Below, piece after piece: positions 5,714-11,578 of a stretch of DNA of 12,934 bases. The notes beneath the pieces are model-generated. The model had not been told where the DNA came from and made no database searches. It worked only from the letters and a program-made list of their open reading frames with translations. A program made the translations under genes and the position numbers. The number at the start of each line of letters is the position of its first letter. Position 1 is the stretch's first letter. Origin of the DNA: Geobacter sp. UBA6169 (lineage in GTDB: Bacteria; Desulfobacterota; Desulfuromonadia; Geobacterales; Pseudopelobacteraceae). Location: assembly GCA_002422265.1 (NCBI GenBank), contig DIUB01000192.1, forward strand, positions 1 to 12,934, in the 5' to 3' direction.

Positions 5714-8296
5714 ATGATCAATCAGCTGCAGCACCATCGTCACGGCGGCAATCTGCGTGCCTTGAGTCAGGCAGCAGGCCTGCCGCAGGGAGAGCTGCTG
5801 GACTTCTCCGCCAACATCAACCCGCTGGGGCCGCCGGACTGGCTGCGACCTTTGATCGAAAGCCGGATCAGTGACCTGATCCATTATCCAGACCCGGACG
5901 CCACCGAACTGGTGGAGACGCTGGCAGAGCTGCACGGTATCAGCACTGATCAGGTACTGGTGGGTAACGGCGCCACGGAGCTGCTGCACCTGTTGCCTCG
6001 GGCCCTGGGCTGCTCCTCGCTGCTGCTGCCGGTGCCCAGCTATGCCGATTATGAGGGGCCTGCCCGGCTATCAGGCCTGACCATTCAGCAGCTGCCCCTT
6101 TGCCCGGAGAACGGCTTTACCCTTGATCCGGCCTGCCTGGTGCCATTCCTGAAACCGGCCCAACTGGTGCTGCTGGGCCAGCCCAACAACCCCACCGGTC
6201 GAACCTTTGATGCTGAATCCCTGCGTGTAATCGCCTTAGAACATCCAGCCACCCTGTTTGTGGTGGATGAGTCGTTTATCGGCTTTACCGATGGCAACCG
6301 GAGCCTGCAGCAGAACCGGCCTGAAAATATCCTGATCCTGACCTCGTTGACCAAACTGTACGCCATTCCCGGACTGCGTCTGGGTTACCTGACCGCTGCT
6401 GCAGCCCACATCCGGCAGCTGAAAACCTATCTGCCTAACTGGACCGTCAACAGCCTGGCCCAGGCCGTGGGGGTGCGGGCAGTACAGGATGCAGAGTACC
6501 TGCAGCGTACCCGCTCGTTTGTCAGCCAGCAGCGGCAGCAGCTGTCTCAGGCGTTGGGTCAGCAGCCCAGCCTGACGGTCTTCCCCGGCGAGGCCAATTT
6601 TCTGTTGTTGCGGCTGGATCATCCCCGGCTGGATGCGCAACAGCTGGCTGATCTGACCCTGCAGCAGGGGATCGCCCTGCGGGTCTGCGGGAATTTTGCC
6701 GGGTTGGATGGCCGCTACTTCCGTGTGGCAGTACGGACTGAACCGGAGCAGCAACGGCTCTACTCTGTTTTGCATAGTATCCTGGCACCCGGACAGCAGC
6801 GCCCGGTCAAACGCCAGACCCCGGCGATCATGTTTCAGGGCACCGGTTCCAATGCCGGTAAGAGCATCCTGACTACGGCACTCTGCCGGATCTTGAAACA
6901 GGATGGCCATGATGTAGCGCCGTTCAAGGCCCAGAACATGTCGCTTAACTCCTTTGTAACCCGCCAGGGAAGCGAGATGGGACGGGCCCAGGTGCTGCAG
7001 GCCCAGGCCTGTCGCCTTGACCCGGACGTGCGGATGAATCCAGTGCTGCTGAAACCCAACAGCGAGACCGGCTCCCAGGTTATTCTGTGTGGTAAGGCGA
7101 TTGGGACCACCCATTTCAAGGACTATGCAGAGCAACGGGCTGAGATCTTTAAAACAGTACAACGTTGCTACGATGAACTGTCTGCTGAATATCAGATCAT
7201 GGTGCTGGAAGGGGCGGGCAGTCCGGCTGAGGTGAACCTGAAGGCCAATGATATCGTGAACATGAACATGGCCCGCTATGCTGGGGCGCCGGTGCTGCTG
7301 GTGGGGGATATTGACCGGGGCGGCGTTTTTGCCTCCTTTGTGGGCACCATGGAGGTCTTGAGCGAGGCAGAGCGGGCCCTGGTGGCCGGGTTTGTGATCA
7401 ACCGCTTTCGGGGCGATGCCAGTCTGCTGGGGGATGCACTGGCCTATATCCGCTTCCATACCAATAAGCCGGTGCTGGGTACGGTGCCTTATCTGCCCAA
7501 CCTGGGTCTGCCGGAAGAGGATTCGGTCGGTTTCAAGCAGGGCCTGCTGCCCTGCGGGGCAAAGGATAGCCAACGGCTTGATATTGCGGTGCTTGACCTG
7601 CCCCATATCTCCAACTTTACCGACCTTGATCCGCTGGGGCTGGAGCCGGATGTGGGCCTGAGGATTGTCCGGTCAGTGGCGGAGCTTGGTCAGCCCGATG
7701 CCCTGATCCTGCCCGGCAGCAAGAATACCTTGGCGGATCTGGCCTGGCTGCAGCAGACCGGATTGGCAACCGCTATTCCTGAGCTGGCCCAAGCCGGACA
7801 GGCTGAGATCGTCGGCATCTGCGGCGGATTTCAGCTGCTGGGACAGCAGATCAGCGATCCCCATGCCGTTGAATCTGCAGCCGGGGGCCAACAGGGGCTG
7901 GGCTTGCTGGAGATTGCCACGGTCATGGCACAGGAGAAGACCACCCGCCAGACCCGTTGTCGTCACCTCCCGTCCGGCTGCCTGCTTTCCGGCTACGAGA
8001 TCCACCACGGCATCACCAGCGGAGAACCGCTACAGCCGCTGATCACCAGCCCTGACGGCAACCTGCTGGGCAGCGCAAACGCCAGCGGCATAGTCTGGGG
8101 CAGCTACCTGCACGGCCTGTTTGATGCCGACCCGTTCCGGCGCTGGTGGCTGGATCGGTTGCGGCAGCGTAAAGGCTGGCAGAGCGATGGTCTGATCCGT
8201 AGTTGTTATGATCTGGAACCGGCGCTGGATCGCTTGGCTGACTGCGTACGGGGTAGCCTGGATATGCGGGAGATTTATCGGTTGTTGCGGTTGTGA
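5714..8296 (+). CDS. CobD-CbiP fusion: L-threonine-O-3-phosphate decarboxylase / cobyric acid synthase
   Basis: This is one uninterrupted 860-residue frame. Residues 1 to about 360 are a PLP-dependent class I/II aminotransferase fold of the CobD type: N-terminal HGGN, FSANINPLGPP, QPNNPTGRTF, and the probable PLP lysine K214 in SLTKLYAIPGLRLGYL. It should make aminopropanol phosphate from threonine phosphate. After a short linker (PGQQRPVKRQTP), residues 373-860 are cobyric acid synthase: MFQGTGSNAGKS nucleotide loop, KAQNMSLNSF, VLEGAGSPAEVNL, and a class I glutamine amidotransferase domain with nucleophile C703 in GICGGFQLLG and H800 in SYLHGLF. The open frame continues upstream to 5459, but that part crosses the riboswitch. 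ATG 5714 fits the family N-terminus, with TAGGAG about 14 nt upstream. The two products are the two substrates of CbiB, encoded downstream. Confidence 0.93.
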   Translation: MINQLQHHRHGGNLRALSQAAGLPQGELLDFSANINPLGPPDWLRPLIESRISDLIHYPDPDATELVETLAELHGISTDQVLVGNGATELLHLLPRALGCSSLLLPVPSYADYEGPARLSGLTIQQLPLCPENGFTLDPACLVPFLKPAQLVLLGQPNNPTGRTFDAESLRVIALEHPATLFVVDESFIGFTDGNRSLQQNRPENILILTSLTKLYAIPGLRLGYLTAAAAHIRQLKTYLPNWTVNSLAQAVGVRAVQDAEYLQRTRSFVSQQRQQLSQALGQQPSLTVFPGEANFLLLRLDHPRLDAQQLADLTLQQGIALRVCGNFAGLDGRYFRVAVRTEPEQQRLYSVLHSILAPGQQRPVKRQTPAIMFQGTGSNAGKSILTTALCRILKQDGHDVAPFKAQNMSLNSFVTRQGSEMGRAQVLQAQACRLDPDVRMNPVLLKPNSETGSQVILCGKAIGTTHFKDYAEQRAEIFKTVQRCYDELSAEYQIMVLEGAGSPAEVNLKANDIVNMNMARYAGAPVLLVGDIDRGGVFASFVGTMEVLSEAERALVAGFVINRFRGDASLLGDALAYIRFHTNKPVLGTVPYLPNLGLPEEDSVGFKQGLLPCGAKDSQRLDIAVLDLPHISNFTDLDPLGLEPDVGLRIVRSVAELGQPDALILPGSKNTLADLAWLQQTGLATAIPELAQAGQAEIVGICGGFQLLGQQISDPHAVESAAGGQQGLGLLEIATVMAQEKTTRQTRCRHLPSGCLLSGYEIHHGITSGEPLQPLITSPDGNLLGSANASGIVWGSYLHGLFDADPFRRWWLDRLRQRKGWQSDGLIRSCYDLEPALDRLADCVRGSLDMREIYRLLRL

Positions 8297-8314
8297 AGCA
8301 TTAACCTGCAAACG

Positions 8315-8459
8315 GCAGTTACTCACGCGGAGCCGCGAAGCTCGCGGAGAAAATCAAGCAGTTACCTGCAATAAACGATCAACCCTCAAGGTGAAACAAG
8401 GATATGCTATAAGTACGCGATAGTACTCTTCGCGTCTCCGTGCCTCCGCGTGAAACTGC
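8315..8459. repeat. Second inverted-repeat element of the same family, after cobD-cbiP
   Basis: The left arm (about 8315-8349) and right arm (8428-8459) share, in inverted orientation, GCAGTT, TCACGCGGAG and CGCGAAG; the left arm lacks roughly one 8-nt unit relative to the right. The right arm contains the 13-mer GTCTCCGTGCCTC found at 2476-2488 in the btuF element. The centre, unlike that of the btuF copy, includes an AGTAC...GTACT hairpin near 8412-8426. It begins 19 nt after the cobD-cbiP stop. I see no coding function. Confidence 0.72.
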
Positions 8460-8674
8460 TTTTTCTGGGATTAATCATGCTGTTTAGGCAGTAGTAACGG
8501 CCGATTATTACCCCCGCGAGCATGAAATACCACTATAGCGATATTTAACTTGTCTGAAGTCGCAGGTCATGTACCACTTCTCCCCACCTGCCGCCTGAAG
8601 CAGCACCATCCGAGGCACTGCAACGCATTTCTTGCCAACCTGTTGCCGGGGGCGCTGGCTGGATGAACTCTCGC
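8460..8674. other. Non-genic stretch with a possible decayed ORF
   Basis: No recognisable gene. On the minus strand an open frame ends at TAA 8508-8510, and from the ATG at 8609 it encodes 33 residues (MVLLQAAGGEKWYMTCDFRQ and onward). The frame stays open further upstream through the direct repeat. I do not recognise it. It could be the C-terminal remnant of a gene broken when the flanking DNA arrived, or chance. Confidence 0.25.
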
Positions 8675-8699
8675 TTATCCGCGTGCTATTAACCGTCTG
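8675..8699. repeat. 25-bp direct repeat, left copy, flanking the toxin-antitoxin pair
   Basis: This stretch matches 9542-9566 at 24 of 25 positions (single difference C8694/A9561). It contains TTATCCGCGTGCTATTAAC. The two copies bracket the vapBC-like genes. It could be a site of insertion or recombination, or two members of a dispersed intergenic repeat. Confidence 0.85.
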
Positions 8700-8719
8700 A
8701 TATGCAGGAGCAGTACCGG

Positions 8720-9115
8720 TTACCAGACGATCTGAAGACCGCTGACGCCAGCCAGCTTTTTGTCCGATGTCACCAGCCGTGCCTTGTTCAACACAGCAGT
8801 TGCGGCAATCAAGCGATCTGCCGGATCACCGTGGGGGCAGAAATCAGCCAGCACGCTTTTTGCGGCAATCTCCGCTGTGACGGGCTGCACTTTAATGGCG
8901 CGGGCTGCAAGTACAAGCTGGATAAAGGTCTTTGGATCAGTGCCCGGATCAATACGACCTTTGGCTATCAACATAGCGATCTCCCACAGCGATATATCCG
9001 CACAGGCAAGCGTACCGGCCTTGTCGGCCTGCTTGATTGCCGCAGTTGCCTTGGCGCTGAGGCGTTCCGGGGTCAGTGCGTCAAAGATCAGGGCGCAGGT
9101 GTCAAGAATCAGCAC
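8720..9115 (-). CDS. VapC-like PIN-domain toxin ribonuclease
   Basis: This is a 131-residue PIN-domain protein, the toxin of a type II toxin-antitoxin pair; such toxins cleave RNA using a metal held by conserved acidic residues. The expected acids are present: D5 in LILDTCALI, E45 in SLWEIAML, D97/D100 in GDPADRLIAATA, and D118 in VTSDKKL. I chose the GTG at 9115 because GGGAGG lies about 6 nt upstream and it puts the first catalytic Asp at residue 5. A longer frame starting at 9175 would add 20 residues lying inside the antitoxin gene. The start overlaps the antitoxin 3' end by 14 nt, typical of coupled pairs. It is transcribed against the cob genes on either side. Confidence 0.88.
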   Translation of the reverse strand: MLILDTCALIFDALTPERLSAKATAAIKQADKAGTLACADISLWEIAMLIAKGRIDPGTDPKTFIQLVLAARAIKVQPVTAEIAAKSVLADFCPHGDPADRLIAATAVLNKARLVTSDKKLAGVSGLQIVW

Positions 9116-9341
9116 GTTCTGCCTCCCATTCAGTATCAATCGGCGAAACCACATCGCCAACGCGGCAATGGACACGAAGCGCCTGCAGTTGTTCCCGTGC
9201 GCTTAGGCGCGTATCCTCCGGTGGCACTAGCCGGGCAACTTCCCGGCCTCTAGAGGTGAGAGAGAGCTCCTCACCCTGGCGGACCTTGCCCAGATATTCC
9301 GGGATATGTTTGCGAAACACCGTTACGGGTACTTGTTGCAT
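9102..9341 (-). CDS. Phd/YefM-type antitoxin partner of the PIN toxin
   Basis: This is a 79-residue protein whose N-terminus (MQQVPVTVFRKHIPEYLGKV, then LTSRGREVARLVPP) matches the Phd/YefM DNA-binding fold. Such antitoxins neutralise the toxin with the C-terminal half and repress their own promoter with the N-terminal half. The start is ATG 9341 with AAGGAG at good spacing; an upstream in-frame start at 9371 would cover the promoter and operator. The C-terminal region (TEWEAERADS) is acidic, as expected of a toxin-binding tail. The target of the toxin is unknown. Confidence 0.87.
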   Translation of the reverse strand: MQQVPVTVFRKHIPEYLGKVRQGEELSLTSRGREVARLVPPEDTRLSAREQLQALRVHCRVGDVVSPIDTEWEAERADS

Positions 9342-9365
9342 GGCTGGCTCCTTCTGTGTGTTAAT

Positions 9366-9404
9366 GTACACTTTAAATGTACGCTATTGGATTTGGGTGG
9401 TCAA
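9366..9404 (-). promoter_or_regulatory. Promoter and operator of the toxin-antitoxin pair
   Basis: On the minus strand, TTGACC (9399-9404) is followed after exactly 17 nt by TACATT (9376-9381), a reasonable sigma-70-type promoter. An inverted repeat GTACA-N7-TGTAC (9366-9382) overlaps the -10 box. This is where an antitoxin or toxin-antitoxin complex would be expected to bind for autorepression. Protein binding is inferred. Confidence 0.6.
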
Positions 9405-9541
9405 TAGATTTGGGGTAACGACAGGGCAGAATCTTAGTCGGACGGCACAGCCGGTTTGTTGGCAAAGGTTCTTTATGAATCAGATTGCCGGGCCTTCAGC
9501 CCCCGTTGTATATCAATCTGTGAAAATCCGTTCAATCCGCG

Positions 9542-9566
9542 TTATCCGCGTGCTATTAACAGTCTG
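9542..9566. repeat. 25-bp direct repeat, right copy, ending at the cbiB start codon
   Basis: This is the partner of 8675-8699 (24/25 identical). Just upstream, ATCCG-type units recur at 9-11 nt spacing (9526-9548), so the right copy sits at the end of a short degenerate tandem array. The last base is the G of the GTG start codon of cbiB. Confidence 0.85.
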
Positions 9567-10501
9567 TGATCCCTCTCTACCAACAGATACTCCTGGCCAT
9601 TCTGCTGGACCTGCTATTGGGTGACCCCCGCTGGTTGCCACATCCGGTGCAGGGGATCGGCTGGCTGGCCCAACGTTCTGAAGCTCCATTACGCCGCCTT
9701 ATCCCCAATCCAAAACTGGCTGGTATAGTTGCAGTTGTGTGGGTGGTGAGCAGTACGACCCTGATCGGCTTTGGTCTGTTAAAGGGGGTTACCCTGCTGC
9801 ATCCGCTGGCCGGAGATATCGTGGCAATTCTGTTGCTGTACACCTGCCTGGCAACCCGCAGCCTGCATGACCATGCCTTGTCAGTCTATCGTCCTTTGAA
9901 GGCCGGAAATCTGACTGAAGCCCGGCTACGGGTGGGTTGGCTGGTGGGGCGGGATACGGCTGACCTGGATGAAGCAGAGGTGACCCGCGCAGCGGTGGAG
10001 TCGGTGGCGGAAAACACGGTGGATGGCTGTACAGCGCCGCTGTTGTTTGCCTGTCTGGCCGGGCCGTTGGGGGCAGTGGCCTACAAGGCGATCAGCACCC
10101 TGGATTCTACCTTTGGTTATAAAAACGAGCGCTACCTGCAGTTTGGCTGGGCATCAGCGCGGTTGGATGACCTGGCAAACCTGTTGCCTGCCCGGCTGTC
10201 CGCCCTGTTGACCGTTGCGGCGGCTTTGCTGCTTCGGCTGCGTGCCGGAAATGCCTGGCGGATTTTCCGGCGTGACCGCCACAATCACCCCAGCCCCAAC
10301 GGTGGTCAGATTGAGTCGGCCGTGGCCGGTGCCCTCGGGGTACGGCTGGGCGGGATCAATAGCTACTTTGGTCAGCCCAGCAGCAGGCCGTTCATGGGTG
10401 ATCCGCTGCAGCCGCTGCAGTCACACCATATCTTGCAGGCGGTGCGGCTGATGTGGCTGGTGTATGGCATAACGGCTCTGATCAGTCTGTCCCTTGCGTG
10501 A
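9566..10501 (+). CDS. cbiB: CbiB-type adenosylcobinamide-phosphate synthase
   Basis: This 311-residue integral membrane enzyme (CbiB, named CobD in the aerobic pathway) condenses adenosylcobyric acid with aminopropanol phosphate. Visible family signatures are LLDLLLGDPRWLPHPV at the N-terminus, ESVAENTVDGCTAPL, LDSTFGYKNERY, WASARLDDLANL and RDRHNHPSPNGGQIESA, with several hydrophobic spans. The GTG at 9566 is the only sensible start, because an in-frame TAA lies 9 nt upstream and the family N-terminus follows at once. There is no clear ribosome binding site, which is odd and may result from the repeat that ends exactly here. The gene probably once followed cobD-cbiP directly and is now separated from it by about 1.27 kb. 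Confidence 0.93.
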   Translation: MIPLYQQILLAILLDLLLGDPRWLPHPVQGIGWLAQRSEAPLRRLIPNPKLAGIVAVVWVVSSTTLIGFGLLKGVTLLHPLAGDIVAILLLYTCLATRSLHDHALSVYRPLKAGNLTEARLRVGWLVGRDTADLDEAEVTRAAVESVAENTVDGCTAPLLFACLAGPLGAVAYKAISTLDSTFGYKNERYLQFGWASARLDDLANLLPARLSALLTVAAALLLRLRAGNAWRIFRRDRHNHPSPNGGQIESAVAGALGVRLGGINSYFGQPSSRPFMGDPLQPLQSHHILQAVRLMWLVYGITALISLSLA

Positions 10502-10601
10502 TGCAACGCAACGACGTTGCATGCAACGTGTGGTTGATTGAAGTGAAAACGGTATGTTGTGTTAACAGGTAGTGGCCGGTCGTTGCAGCTAAACGTGCAA
10601 C
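10501..10601. promoter_or_regulatory. Cluster of inverted GCAAC/GTTGC boxes, candidate activator sites
   Basis: ATGCAACG (10501-10508) and CGTTGCAT (10515-10522) form a perfect 8-bp inverted repeat overlapping the cbiB stop. GCAACG follows directly at 10523. A second pair, GTTGC (10582-10586) and GCAAC (10597-10601), lies further on. The boxes sit about 110-210 nt upstream of the sigma-54-type promoter, the usual distance for activator binding sites. The first hairpin has no T-run, so it is a poor terminator for cbiB. The remaining DNA up to 10824 shows no gene I can support. Confidence 0.45.
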
Positions 10602-10707
10602 AAGGGGTGATGATATCTGGTTGAATGAGGGCTGGTAGTGCGGGTGTTTCAGCGTAACGTTATGTTATTAAATGAGTTTATTTTTTTTGTCGAAAATATG
10701 GATGGTT

Positions 10708-10723
10708 TGGCATGCTTGCTGCT
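10708..10723 (+). promoter_or_regulatory. Sigma-54 (RpoN) type promoter for two small membrane peptides
   Basis: The stretch TGGCATG-N4-CTGCT has the invariant GG (10709-10710) and GC (10721-10722) separated by exactly 10 nt, as in the -24/-12 class (consensus TGGCACG-N4-TTGCW), with two deviations from consensus. The predicted start of transcription is near 10734, leaving a leader of about 90 nt before the first peptide. Confidence 0.65.
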
Positions 10724-10824
10724 AATACTAAAATCAAAGCGGCACACAATGACAAAGCAACACCGTGCCACCACAACATCCAATAGTACGTTACCTACCA
10801 TTCAAACAGACAAAGGAGAGTGTC

Positions 10825-10977
10825 ATGAAAGCAAAAAATAATTTTTCGGTCCTGTTGGCAGAAACCACCGCAAAAGGTAGCCTCGCAATCTTCGCCGGTG
10901 CTGCAGTATTCCTCGGCGGTTTCATCACCTGGTCAGCAGCAGGTTCCATCAGCGGTATCCTGAGCCTGTTGAGCTAA
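10825..10977 (+). CDS. Small membrane peptide of unknown function, 50 residues
   Basis: ATG 10825 is preceded by AAAGGAGAG at good spacing. The product has a short polar N-terminus (MKAKNNFSVLLAETTAKG) and then one glycine/alanine-rich hydrophobic segment (about residues 19-49) with AIFAGAAVFLGGFITW and SAAGSISGILSLLS. I do not recognise a family. The small-residue spacing is what is seen in helices that pack together in membranes. It is the first of two similar-sized peptides, 45 nt apart, between a sigma-54-type promoter and a strong terminator. A double-glycine bacteriocin leader is not convincing. Real translation is likely from the ribosome binding site, but unproven. Confidence 0.7.
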   Translation: MKAKNNFSVLLAETTAKGSLAIFAGAAVFLGGFITWSAAGSISGILSLLS

Positions 10978-11022
10978 CACAAAAAACAAACCATACTCAA
11001 TTCCTGAAGGAGGAGCACCATC

Positions 11023-11169
11023 ATGAAAGTAAAAGTCAGTTATTCCGATTTAGATGACAGGAAGTATATCGGCAGGGTCCTTGGCGTGTTCGGTCTGTTT
11101 GCTGCCGGTGCCGCCCTCAACATCGCCTGGCCGGCCTTAAGCCACATCGGAGCAAAGCTGGTCGGTTGA
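11023..11169 (+). CDS. Second small membrane peptide of unknown function, 48 residues
   Basis: A very strong ribosome binding site (GAAGGAGGAG) precedes ATG 11023. The product has a charged N-terminus (MKVKVSYSDLDDRKYIGR) and a hydrophobic segment LGVFGLFAAGAALNIAWPAL, then SHIGAKLVG. The N-terminus would probably be cytoplasmic with a single membrane span. It resembles its neighbour in size and in having a small-residue-rich span, but the sequences do not align clearly. I recognise no family. It is the last gene before the terminator at 11185. Confidence 0.72.
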   Translation: MKVKVSYSDLDDRKYIGRVLGVFGLFAAGAALNIAWPALSHIGAKLVG

Positions 11170-11184
11170 TCCAGCAACGCCAGA

Positions 11185-11224
11185 TGCACAAAAAAACCCG
11201 GCAACAGCCGGGTTTTTTTGTGCA
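11185..11224. terminator. Bidirectional rho-independent terminator
   Basis: A perfect 18-bp inverted repeat (arms 11185-11202 and 11207-11224) with an AACA loop. The GC core is CCCGGC/GCCGGG, flanked by A7 and T7. It suits termination from both sides: the peptide unit on plus and the NifU-like gene on minus. Confidence 0.95.
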
Positions 11225-11247
11225 TACTGAAACTGAGTACGGCAGGA

Positions 11248-11472
11248 TCAGCGAATCTGCTGAACCTCTACGATCTCGGGAATCTGCTCCTTGATCGCCT
11301 TTTCAATCCCCATCTTAAGGGTCATGGTGGACATGGGACAGGAGCCGCAGGCCCCTTGCAGCTTTACCTTGACAATGCCGTCTGCGGTTACCTCCACCAA
11401 TTCCACATCACCACCATCACGCTGCAGCATCGGGCGTACCTGATCAAGCACTGCCTGGACTTTTTCCATCAT
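11248..11472 (-). CDS. NifU-like C-terminal-domain (Nfu-type) iron-sulfur protein
   Basis: This 74-residue protein consists only of the NifU C-terminal domain, which binds an iron-sulfur cluster through a CxxC pair and passes it to apoproteins. The motif is C42/C45 in GACGSCPMSTMTLK, and RPMLQRDGGDVELVEV is the usual N-terminal part. Such stand-alone versions are normal at 70-80 residues. GAGGAG lies about 8 nt before the first ATG (11472); a second ATG follows immediately. The gene is downstream of the chromate transporter pair on the same strand, with a probable terminator and an operator-like repeat between them, so it is probably its own transcript. Confidence 0.92.
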   Translation of the reverse strand: MMEKVQAVLDQVRPMLQRDGGDVELVEVTADGIVKVKLQGACGSCPMSTMTLKMGIEKAIKEQIPEIVEVQQIR

Positions 11473-11509
11473 TGGTTTGTCTCCTCACAAAAAAGGTTTA
11501 CGTTGACAG

Positions 11510-11538
11510 TGTCCGGTACAGGACACAATTTGTCCTTT
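11510..11538. promoter_or_regulatory. Operator-like TGTCC/GGACA half-site array upstream of the NifU-like gene
   Basis: On the plus strand GTGTCC and GGACAC form an inverted repeat with a 6-nt spacer, and TGTCC occurs again a few bases further on. That makes a second overlapping inverted pair with the shared GGACA half-site. Three alternating half-sites in under 30 nt, just upstream of a gene start, suggest a repressor or activator site. No protein can be named from the sequence. Confidence 0.4.
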
Positions 11539-11552
11539 TATAGCTGTTTCAG

Positions 11553-11578
11553 GCCAAAAACGCACGCGTTTTTTTGGC
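11553..11578 (-). terminator. Hairpin terminator overlapping the stop of the downstream chromate transporter gene
   Basis: On the minus strand GCCAAAAAAACGC pairs with GCGTTTTTGGC with a small bulge, and the hairpin begins inside the TAG stop. The stem is A/T-rich and the inner loop tight, so termination strength is uncertain. Confidence 0.5.

Noticed and set aside
6236..7606. Long minus-strand open frame (456 codons) opposite the cobD-cbiP gene
   Set aside because: It lies antisense to a gene with clear family motifs over its whole length, and its glutamine/histidine-rich translation is typical of the complement of GC-rich codons.
10638..10841. 67-codon plus-strand frame over the sigma-54 promoter
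   Set aside because: It covers the promoter and leader, has no ribosome binding site, and has low-complexity composition.
10825..11169. Two-peptide bacteriocin with double-glycine leaders
   Set aside because: The GG in the first peptide lies inside the hydrophobic span, the second has no such leader, and no peptidase-transporter or immunity gene is nearby in the window. It remains only one of several possibilities.
11504..11545. Perfect plus-strand TTGACA as a promoter
   Set aside because: There is no acceptable -10 at 16-18 nt and no plus-strand gene downstream, so it is probably fortuitous.
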